Source of the DNA: Paracentrotus lividus
Lineage: Eukaryota; Echinodermata; Echinoidea; Camarodonta; Echinidae
Assembly (NCBI GenBank): GCA_940671915.1
Contig: CALNVZ010002100.1
Span: forward strand, 18,339,734 to 18,403,733
Reading direction: 5' to 3'
Length of the DNA stretch: 64,000 nucleotides
Shown here: in pieces, positions 37,501-49,500 of the stretch
Layout: the number at the start of each line of letters is the position of its first letter
How positions within the stretch are numbered: the stretch's first letter is position 1
The notes under the pieces: model-generated
Database searches by the model: none
What the model was told of the DNA's origin: nothing
Seen by the model: only the letters and a program-made list of their open reading frames with translations
Position numbers and translations under genes: made by a program

Positions 37501-40500
37501 GCTCTTTGTGAAACACCCCCAGGTGGGTTATGGGCACAGTATTAGTACAAGCCTTATGTGAGTGATGATAGAGGAATTTGAGAAATACCTTGCACAGTTT
37601 GGAAGACCTTGTCAGTGAGACTTATTGTTGCTCAGGTTCAGATGTTGAAGCTTCTTCAGACCTGCACAGTCATAACAAAAAATAATCAATGATTACAATG
37701 CATCATTGATACAGAAAGACATATACCAGTGAGATGTGAAAGACTTTATCATTTGTCTCGTATCCATAGTGCAGTTCAAAACCACTGTATTTCCTCAATG
37801 TCAATTCATGACATAATAATTATCATAATTATTAATAAAATAAGCAATTCTCAGCACATTTTTTTGGGTGGATGCTGGATTTTGAGGCCAAAGATCTTAG
37901 TATTACAAAGCTTAAAATAGCCCGATTCAATCAGGGTTAAGATACTTATTCTTCTCCTGTTATAATTCTTAAAGATTAAACCCAACTTGGGTGCACACTA
38001 TGAGGACGAGTGTAGGATACTATCTAAGTGGTTTTGCAGTAGATTTTGGTAAGTGTCAAGTGAAACTGCATTAACAACTGAGTTTGGGAGTTTGTTACTT
38101 ACTTGTGATTTGTTGGAGCCCCTGATCTGTAATGAGCGGACATGACGCTAGATTGAGTGAGCAGAGGTTGACATGAGGACGCACTGTCTGAAGCAACTCG
38201 TTTGTTGTATACTTGTAGCAGTCCAAGGCAAGACGTTGCAAGTGGCTGTATGGAGAAGCAGGGATATATGTGTTTAGGACATGGGTAAACATCATTATAA
38301 ATTATAATGCTTGTGTCAATTTGGTTGAATTGGGCGTGAATAAAATGACGATATCTGTTTCAGTGTCAGATATAATAATATAATGGATATATACCCAAAT
38401 TTGATAGCCTCATAATGAACAGTTTTTATGCCAGTATTTGAGAGCCTCATACTAAACTATGTATAACTTATGAGATATGAAAGAATTCTTGAGATTTACC
38501 GACAACCAAAAAAATAGAAATTCACCAACAGAATTATGTTTAGTACCTCCCTCAAGCGACACCAATAGAATTCTAGATACAAATTTAATCCAAAAATATC
38601 TTTTATATTACAAAAAGCTACAGCTCTAATACACAAATTCGGTTTGGGTGATGTTTTGTCTTGTGCCGGCCATGACTGGGGGGCTTCTATGCGTAACAAA
38701 GGAAAATGTACATTCGCACACCTAGCTCATCGCGGATTGGTTGATAGCCCATTGAAAGCCCCCCCAGCAGCTATGGCCGCCATAAGTTACACTGATCTGA
38801 AGTCAGATTGGTTTATATGTTGACTCTACATGTAGCTCAAGCTGCAACCATTTATACATGTTAAAACCCTTCTGGCCCACATCAGATGACACATACTCAC
38901 CAAGGAATAAACATCATCAAAGTCTTTGGTCTGAGATGTCCAGACTTCTTGAGTTCTGTCAGCAGTCTCTCAGCCACAGTGGGCGGTACTGCTTCCAGCC
39001 TACTGAGACCCCCCTGGTGGCCCTCCAGACGCTTGGAGGTACACCTGACACACATGTCCAGGAGGGTGGGGATTGCTCTCTCTGTGGGCGGGGAGGTCTG
39101 GCTGCTGGAAGGGGGTGGGGCAACATTGACAAGCCTCTGTAATGCTGCAGCAGCTGAGATGGATAAAAGGAAATGAGACATTTCCCATTTCTTATTATAT
39201 ATTTAATTATAAATCAATGTGTAGTATGTATTTAAAGGTTTACTAAATTAGAAAAACAAATTGGGCTTATTCAGTGGATAATTACCTTCTAAAAACGAAA
39301 GTGAAATTTGTTTTTCATAAGAAAGTCTCAATTTGACGAAAAATGTGGAAAACTATAGGTTTTGGTAACATTCCTGAAACCCTGTGAGCTGATTGGTTCA
39401 TTAGCGGAATGACGTATTGAAAGTAAGACCCCAAAACAAACGGCGACTGGCATAATGCATCTATGTACACAAAACGCAATATTGGACTCCTTTGAGCAAG
39501 AGAGAACTAACGAAAATTCACTAATAATGAATATAGATTTAGTATATGAAAGTCTTAATAAATATCTGTCACATATCATCAGTGAACAATTTTGCCCCAA
39601 AATATTCAAATCTTGCGTAATTTTATCTTTCTTCTACCAAACATCCTCGTCTGTCTGTACATGAACTGTGAGTTTATATGTGTGTAGAGCTAGAGGTGAC
39701 AGGGCAGCTATAGGGCAAATTCATGTCATGTGTGTATTTAGTGTATACATACACGACACGTACTAGCACCATATCTGCCCTATGGGGTCATATTTCTGCA
39801 TAGTAGTAGCAGGGACTCACGTCCCTGGTAGTAGCGTGCGAATACACATCACACTGCCCTCATATAATATTACATGTATAGTCTGATCTCGTCGCCTGTA
39901 CTGTATATACTAGTATTGCATAATCCTACTTTCATTCCACCTTCGCTCCCTCCAGTATATCCATGGTTTATCATCAATTGATCTCTATTTAATAAACTGT
40001 AAGTAGAAGAGATGTTATTACTTGTCAGAAGGTCTAAACCTACTTAAACAATATTCTCATTTCCTTCATGTCGAACTGGGAATTAAATTATTCTCAAGTC
40101 AACTTCGGCAAAATCACTGCAAGTACTAGTATACATTTTGTGGCCCGTAGCCAATCTGCTTGAGTCAAGTACTTTTCCAAACTCCAAAAGCTTTCAATCT
40201 CTTTTGGAAAACAATGCAAGCATAAAAGCTAGGCCCTAGCATCCTCAGTGGTCTTACTACAACCCTTATATACACAAGAATTAGACATTTTTATTGATGA
40301 AATCGTGTCCAAAACATCATTCTAGTGATCAATCTAATGTGTGAAAGAACAGTATATAGTCGACGTGCAACGGGAGCATGGGGTGTAGCGGCCCCGCCAG
40401 CTCGGGCGCTCCCTGCATCTCTACACGTCCATACACACAGTCTGTGCAGCTGGCTTACTCACAATACGTCACAGTCACGTGACTACGATATCGCTTCGAT

Positions 40501-43500
40501 GAAGCTTTTTAGGGGCGAGGCTTATAGCAGCGGGAATGGGCAATTATGGGCTTTTCAAATGATTATAATATATTATCAAAAGTGTTTTTAAAAGAATGAG
40601 TGGTAATTTGGGACTTCTGATGATTCCTTCTAACGAAAAATGGACAATTACTTTTCTAATTTAGTAGACCTTTAATTACAAAGAAAATACAACCACCATG
40701 CCCAAGAACAATTTTTTTTTTTTTATATCACAAAAGCTTTATTTTTTTTTTCACAACAGAGACTCCAGTTACAGGTCCCTCCCACTGCAAACTATCTATG
40801 TTGTAGATTACCTCATATATTATTGAACATGTATCTATTCACATTGTCATACAAAATATTATGTTGATAACCTTTTTGTACAATGTTTGCTTTACTAAAT
40901 TTGGGATAAACTGAACTGATTCCCCAACCATATCAAAATTAAACCATACCTGCCATTGCCTCTTGTACAGCAGGTCGAGAACATATCAAGAACAGTAACT
41001 CATAACCTAGATCCAGAGTGAACCTTAGGATATTTATGATTGCTCTTTATTTCCTTTTTGTGTCTTGTTATAATAAAGATAAAGTGAAAAAGATTACCAA
41101 TACGAGCAGGACTTGGAGCAACTTCTTCTCCCTCTCCCTCTTCGTTTTGTTCCTCTTGTCCTGCTCCAAAACCATAGTCAAACCTCCCCGGTCCATCCAT
41201 GTTCAGCCGACGCCCTTCACCCCATGCATGTTGACCATAGCCTAAGGAAACAAAACGATTTATGTCAATCTTACAACCATCTGATGACCGGGGAAATTAT
41301 AACTGTAAAGTGGTTAGAGATGAAATTGTTTCATATTAGGCAACTATTATCATTCTTATTATGTTTCTAATGATTCAAGTCATAGCATAATTGTAATAAA
41401 AACACTAACATGGTATTCATTTCACTACAAATTACTTTTGCAATCGAAAGTATGAATTAAAGTGAAAATTTACAAATACAAAATATGACATAGTATATGC
41501 ACATCAAGAAGAAATAAATCAGTCAAAATTTATATCAGAGGACTACATATATGTAGTATGTAATTAAGGGATAGAAAAGTATTTGAAAGTGGAGATAATG
41601 AAATAGATACAGGTCAAAATATAATAGTCAGATATTTAATAGAACGCATTGCGGCAATAATCGCAACAACAATACCAAGACAATAGTCAAATTGAGGAGT
41701 GTTTATTCTCATATTAATATTTATCAAAATATTTTAGAAAATCTCTCTTAAACTAGAATAGGGTTGACTCAAAATGTTTTCTTCTTGAGAAAGCAAAGAT
41801 TGGCCAGTAAGTGAGGACAAGATTCAAATGATATGATTTTTATATTCATAAGACAATGTGGAGATACCGGGAATCAGAAACCGACTAGATACTAACCTCG
41901 TCCCATTCCTGGTCTACCACCACCTCTTCCCACCATACCAGCCATGTGCTGGAGCTCAGGAGGAACAGCATGCCCCCACATGTCCAGGCCATTCCTATCG
42001 TTCCCAGCCATCTCCATCTCCTCCTCATCATCCTCATCCTCCAGCTCCTGTCCTTGGCCTTGCCCCGCCTCATCCAAAGCCATTCTCTCTTCTCCATCAT
42101 TCATCAGTCTTCCTCTGATCTCATCCAACATCTCCTCCTCCTCCATAGCAACCTCTCCTCCTTCTCTCCCCTCATCCATCCCACCTTCTTCCTGACCTTC
42201 CTCTTCAACTTCCCCCTCCCCTGCATTGTCTCCCATGGTGTGGCCCCGCCCCCATCGATGGACCGGTACTTGCATGCGCCGATCTGGTAGCGGGGGCATG
42301 GGTTCAACCCTTCCACCGGATCTGAAGCCTGGTAAACTTCCAGACGATGGTTGGCCCGTGTTGAGATGCTCAGGTAAACTTGGTGCTTGTGCTGTTGGGA
42401 TGACAAATTGGCAATGGTTTATGGAAACAGCTACAATTAACAATAATTATAGTTAAATCATGTTATCAATACATTAATTCAAACTTTTATATACATTTAT
42501 AGCAATCTAAAATAACTGCAGTACAGAGGTTGGAAATATTTGTTTACATTATTGAGCAGTTGATAAATGTACTAAAATTCATATAGAAGCTAAAATTCAA
42601 TTTGAAAGCGAAAACATAAATTAGAATACCCATTTTATTCAAATTATAATATAACAATAGAGGTGGGCTATAGAAGGGTAAAATAAGGGTCATGTTTCAG
42701 AACCAAGTTTGTGCTATCTTATTTTAAGCAGCTCTTTGTCCTGATCGATATGCCACCAATTTTAAGAAGATCGGATAAAAATTGAGACAGTGCGGGCCAA
42801 AAAACGATTTTGAGTGGGCGTAGCCAAAAAATGCTGAGTCATCGTTTTTCAAAATTTGAAAAAGCTGTAATTCCTTTATTAAAAGGGCTACAAAGATGAT
42901 TCTGGTGTCTATTTACATGTATTTCAGCCTGATAAATCCAATGACAGTGTCCAAATTGCAATTAGGGGTAAAGAAAGTACTGAAAAGGGGGAATTATAGT
43001 TTTAACCCTTTAATTACCATTAGGGTCTCTGAGGGCACCCCTAGACAAATTGTGTTGCTCAATCAAAACCACCGCGTTTTCAGTAATGTCGTTTCATGTC
43101 TCTTTTCTTTACATTCTTACAGATCTTTTGACACCAAGTTCATTGAAATCGGACATTCCACGAGAAAGTTACTTGACTTTTCGTGGTCAAAGGGCAAACC
43201 GCAATTTGAGATTTTTGTCATTTTGTGTACAAAACCAATGGCAAAGTCAGGTTTCCTATTTTACTCTATAAATCACAGGTAAATCATCTTTAGACTGGTT
43301 CTAGTATTCATTCAGAATTAAAATTGATCCAGATAATGATCTGAAGTATCAGAAGGTCTACAACTATAATAATTCTTATGTATTTCATTGTTTTATGAAT
43401 TTCTTATGTATTCTATTGTTTTTATTCTTACATGTATATCAATGTTTTCCATTATATTAGGAATTTTAATAATTCAGGCCTTCATTTAGATTTAGTTTTA

Positions 43501-46500
43501 TTCTCAATGAACAATAAAAGCAGTCAAAAGAATGATTTAACAGTGATTTATAGAGTAAAATAGGAAACCTGACTTTGCCATTGGTTTTGTACACAAAATG
43601 ACAAAAATCTCAAATTGCGGTTTGACCTTTGACCACGAAAAGTCAAGTAACTCTCTCGTGGAATGTCCGATTTCAATGAACTTGGTGGCAAAAGATCCGT
43701 AAGAATGTAAAGAAAAGAGATATGAAACGACATTACTGAAAACGCAGTGGTTTTGATTGAGCAACACAATTTGTCTAGGGGTGCCCTCAGAGACCCTAAC
43801 GGTAATTAAAGGGTTAAAACTATAATGCCCCCTTTTCAGTACTTTCTTCACCCCTGCCTGCAATTTGGATACTGTCATTGGATTTATCAGGCTGAAATAC
43901 ATATAAAAAGACACCAGAATCATCTTTATAGCCCTTTTAATAAAAGAATTACAGCTTTTTCAAATTTTGAAAAGCGATGACTCAGCATTTTTTGGCCACG
44001 CCCCCTCAAAATCGTTTTTTGGCCCGCACTGTCTCAATTTTTATCCAATTTTCTTAAAATTGGTGGCATATCGATCAGGACAATGAGCTGCTTACAATAA
44101 GATAGCACAAACTTGGTTCTGAAACATGACTTATTTATAGCCCACCTCTAATAACAAGCAGCAATACACATTTTCCATCATTGTGAACCCCTACAGAAAT
44201 ACCTATAAAAGATAGCAATTACAACATTATAAAAACTGATAAATACATTTCTTCTTGCAAGAGATTTTTCTATTTCTTTAGAATCCTGGTGAAACACAAG
44301 ACTCATATATTCATAATAGCTTCGATTATCCATACGTTCTATCAATTGTGTCTCAATTGTATCTCATTTCTTATAATGAATTGTAAAAATTAGATATTCA
44401 AATTTTTCCTTTTTTTTCAAAATCTGATTATAATCACCTTGTTGCGGACTACCTGTCCTAACGACCAGACTTCCACTTGGTGTAAGGCCTAAATCATGGA
44501 GAGATCTTGTAAGCTCCTCAGCAGAAAACACCTTTCTTGGGAATGGCTGCGTTGAATACAGTGAGAGAGTTACTAAAATAGTCATACACAATTACAATAG
44601 TCACACATAAATAACTATACTTTAGTAATTTAAGCCATTACAACAAATCTAAAGTGTATGGTCACCAAAGATAACATCGACAGATTTCAATCTGAAGTCA
44701 ATCTGAAAGTAAATCGAAACCGAAACCACAACCGATTTTAATCAAATTCTATACCTAAAGAGGGCAAAAATCATGAAATTGAAGCGCAATCTCAAACACA
44801 CTGGAATATTAGTGAATGAATACTTGACAGCAGAAATCAGTCTACTCATGGCAGAATCCAAGAGCCCAAAAGTTGAAGCAGCATGGTCTACCGATGGGAG
44901 GATCTTAACACCAATCAAGACAAAAAAAAATGGAAAACTATGAACAAATTGATATTAACAATGGAACAAATCAATCAAGTCATATAGCATTCCATAGTCA
45001 TGAGTAAATTTGTTAAACAAATTACTATCTTGGCAATAGCTGCTGATTAATACAACACCTGCCTGAGCACTCTTATCTATAAGCATGCTCCTCTTCAATA
45101 TGAATTGTCACTATAAGACCTCATTTCCTAAGGCTCACCAACTACATTTAGGAAGTTAAGAGACAAAGGCAACGGGTAGAAATGCCATATGATGAAGTTG
45201 GGACTTCAAACTGACAGGGAACTGCATCGTCAAGCATACAATGCTAGGTCTACGTACCTCAAGAATCTTACTACATATGCCAACCTTTAAAATTTTTTAG
45301 CAATGTAAAATCGCTATCTTTTCTGAATAAATCTTCAATTCTTTTTTTTTACTAATCTGACAGTTAATTTGCGAATAGGTTTGTTGGATTCTTCATTGCG
45401 AAGGTATCTAATGCTATCACTCCCCACACCAATCCAGTGCCAGCAATAAAAACATTACTGCTTCATCTAATCGTGAACTTTCCAAATTCCATATTTCATC
45501 TAATGGGGATGTGAACAAGCTCATCAAATCATTATCATCTAAACAACGCAAACTTGATCCAATTCCTACATGGCTATCAAAGGACACTCTTGATGATCTC
45601 TTTCCCATCATCACCACTATATTAAATCAGTCCCTGTCTTCTTGACATGTCCCAAATTCATTCAAAACATCTCTTTTCCATCCTCTACTCAAGAAACCTA
45701 ATCTAATACATATGCATTAAAATACTATAGACCAATTGCAAATCTCTCTCACATTAGCAAAGGCATTGGAGAGGATAGTGTCTTCACAACTGTAGTTTCA
45801 CATTAACAGACTCTGCATGTTTTTCAGTTCCACCATCAATCTGCATACAGGAACCACGGCTCAACGGAAATGGCCTCTTTTAGGGTATTAAAAGACTGTC
45901 ATCTTGCAGTGGATTAGGGCTTTATTCATTCTTTTAGACTTCACAGGAGCATTTAATACCATTGACCATCATGTGCTGCTCATTGTTTAGAAAATGATTT
46001 ATCAATCATCAGTAAAGTTTGGACTGGATGTGCTCACACCTGCACAATCACAGCCAGCGATTCCACAGGGCTCAGTAATTGGTCCCTTTTCTTTCCTTGC
46101 TATACCAACCCACTATTGAAGGTCACCAATTCTCACCAGGCTATTCACAATGCAATGTTTACTGACAACACCTAAATAATTTTCAAACAAAACTAGAAAG
46201 AAAGGTAGCACTCTAGAAAGCTTGGCAGATATAAAGGTCTGGTCATCATACTATGTAATAGACTTTGCCTCAATGAGTGCAAGTCGGAAATGATGTATAT
46301 TACCTTGAAATTCAAAAACACATTTCTTTTTCCCGATTTAGTTACAGATGATATTTCTTTACAGTGTATCGAGTATGTATGGGAATAACAAGTGACAATA
46401 ATCTCCCATTCCTTTTTTATTTAATTAAAGTAAAATGCACCCTTTTCAAAATGTGAAAAATTGGGGGTGTGGTTTGTACACCAGAAATTAATTAGAAAAA

Positions 46501-49500
46501 ATTTGCATGGTTTCAGAAGTGTGGTATGAATAGTAACCGTATTTGAAAATAGATAAAAAAGGCAGGTAATGGGAAGTGGTCAAACAAATGTCTAACTTCC
46601 CTCTTCGTGTTGTTACAGCAATGTGTAAAATGTGTCCTTACCTGCATGAGCTCTACGTTGTCGCCAAGACCAGAATGCAGCTCCTTTATCTTGCTGATGA
46701 CCTCATTCAACAAAGAATTTGATGCAAATTTCTCCCTCATGTGTTGACCTGATGGTAGGCGTATCTACGAAGATAAAATTAAGCAATTTTTATAGATATA
46801 TGAATATGACATTAACTAAAGGCTATAGCAGCCGCATGGGTTCATGCCAAATGGAAGGAATTTGTACATGATGCCACATTTGGTCAGAGACTTGACCGAT
46901 CCGGACCTTAATGATGATAGAAAGCCATTTCAACGTACTAAAACTTGCGTAAACATTCAAAATTAAATGACATATATGCCATTTAATCAATAACATCAAT
47001 GACAACTTGATCCATTTTTATAAATTACAACATATCAAACCTGTATACTATCAAAATAAAATAGCTCAACATAGGAGAGAGAAACGCAGGTCTTTACAAA
47101 TAGCAGTGACACAAGTTGTAATTGCATGAAGGATTTTTTGCCCTTTTTATATTGGGCTATGGTATAGACATTATTTTACCATTTGATTGCTAAAATTTTG
47201 GTGTTAAAATAGATTTTGTGACATATCCTGTTGTTCAATGAGCTCTTTTTAAGACTTGTTTCATATCTGCGAGCAATGGAAGCAACATATTACAAAAGAT
47301 ATCTTTTGTTCTTCAAAAACTTGAATTCGATTTAAAACAAAAATGATTATTTATTAAAGGTAAGGTTTAAGATCCTTTACTACCGAGAAGCTATGTGTAA
47401 CAGGTCTGCTTACTCCTCACAGCTACCTGCCAGAATGTTGTATTTTAGACTTCAAACTTGCTGGACCACACTAGCAGAAGGAGAGGTGTTTGGGGGCGGG
47501 AGGTGGCAGCTAATTTATTTTTTTTTTTGGGGGGGAGGGGCTATGCAGGCTAAAAACAGAAGTTTTGGGCTGTTTTAGGAGTAAGCTGAATGGCGATATG
47601 GGCAGTTTGCGGACTATCTAGAAGGTTCAATTAGTGCACCTCTCATAAAGAATCTTGTATTATGTAATCTCATAATAATAATAAATAATTATACTAGTTT
47701 CTTATAAGAGTGCTAAACCAGTTATGACCAAAGCGCTTATAGTATATCATTACCCCTGTCATTGGATTCATTTAAGATCATGCACATAAAGTGCACAATC
47801 TCCACTCCCTGAGGAGCATTTGAGCTGGTCATCTGCTAATAAGTGCACACATGCTAAGCCTACCTGGAGAGTACAGCTCACTGGGGGATTGGGAAAAGCA
47901 CCCTGTCTCTCTTTAGATGCACCCTTATCCTCTGCATTCCTTGACGGCACACCCTGTTGAGGACCAGACTGTGATGGACTCACAGGACTTGTCGGGCCAG
48001 CTGCTGGTATGGCCTCTGAAGATGATGAAAATGAGGATGGTGGAACTACTGCTGAAGGAGTCCCTGAAGATAAAGTAGGGCTAGTTGGGGATGGGTGTGA
48101 AGGCGTCTTGAGCTGTTTAGCTTTACGGTCGTCTTCAATCTCTTTCAGAATTTTGTCATGAGCCTGAATTTGAAGTGAAAATTCTTTTTCAGGTGAATGA
48201 TTATTTTGTAATGATAGGTTTATATCTAATCAAATTTTGCTTTACATCTGTAATAAAGATAATATTCCGACATTCACGGAAATTGTGACTGCTTCTGAAG
48301 ATTTCTCTCTCCAGACATGATAAATTAATATCCATTTACAATTTTTTTTTTTTTTTAATAGTTCAAAATAAAAATTCAAATACATGTCTCTTTTTCTGTT
48401 GCAGTTGAAAAATGTCCACAATCAAAGGTCTTAAAAATTATTAAAATGTTCTCTCCACCACTTATTTGTGATGAAGTTGCTTAAGATTGGTTACTTCATG
48501 TTTGCTGAAAAGTTGAGATGAGATAGTAGGCCTATGCAGAAAAATGTTCATCGAACATAAAAATTTTGAGGTTATCATCCTGTCCTTTTTCAGAATAAAC
48601 ATACAGCACAAATTACCATTACATTTCATGGAACCCCTAAAGCCCAGTCATCCTACATGAGGTTTACCTCCTTACAAAAAGTCATGCCACTCTTTCATGT
48701 CCGTGGTTTAGATGCATACTGGGAATCTAATCTTTCACAATGGAACAAGGCTCGATACCTCACCTTCTTCTTTCGCATTCTCTCTTCCTTGTATTTTGCT
48801 GAAAGTTTCTCCCTTTCTTCGCGCTCCCACCGGTCCTTATCTTCCCTCTTCTTGTCAGTCAAGGAGAATCTACTCACAACCTTATCTGACTCACTGCTTC
48901 CAGAAGGAGTCTGTTCAGCAGATGGAACAGCGGGTGCAGAAGGGGAAGGGGTGGTTGGTAGACTCGCTGGTGGCATACTGAATGGTAGATAATTCTGATC
49001 TTGGGTGCTAACACTTGATGATTGTTGTGCCTAAATAATAAAGGTAATAAGTTTTAAAAGTGTAGATTAAACCAAAGGGCACTTCTTCCAATGTCCAAAC
49101 CTTAGGGATTATTGCAACCAGGATGACACGGTGGCGGCAAATAGGGCTTTGCAATGTGTCAAGGCATAATATATAAAATGCTTTTTTGTAAATGATGGAT
49201 ACAACAATAGAAAAAGTAATGCAACTGCAGAATATAATCACACTTGGTTAAATATTTACTCGATGAAAAATAAAAACATTTATAGTAGAATACTATATCA
49301 CACTATCATGCAACACAATAATTCAGAATGCACTCACTTGTGCCGATGGTCTAAGGGAGAGCTTGGGTGTTGGTCTGGTTGAAATATCTTGGTTTTTGTC
49401 TCCACCTTGTAACAACCTACAGAAAAAATAACAATAACAATATCATTATTAATGCTTTTATTACATTCATAACATTTCATAGCTTACTTGTTTTAAAATG

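Noticed and set aside
38858..39176. + strand frames of 94 and 96 codons
   Set aside because: Antisense of LRR-gene exon 38901-39153.
41944..42290. + strand frames rich in Ser, Pro and Leu
   Set aside because: Antisense shadow of the Glu/Gly-rich exon 41897-42391 of the UBA-UBX-LRR gene, whose phases and splice sites agree.
42896..43923. Mirrored 128-codon frames on opposite strands
   Set aside because: They are the same sequence in the two arms of the giant palindrome. No similarity to a known protein, so not called as genes.
45417..45617. Minus-strand 66-codon frame
   Set aside because: Lies opposite the reverse-transcriptase remnant, whose motifs are clearly on the + strand.
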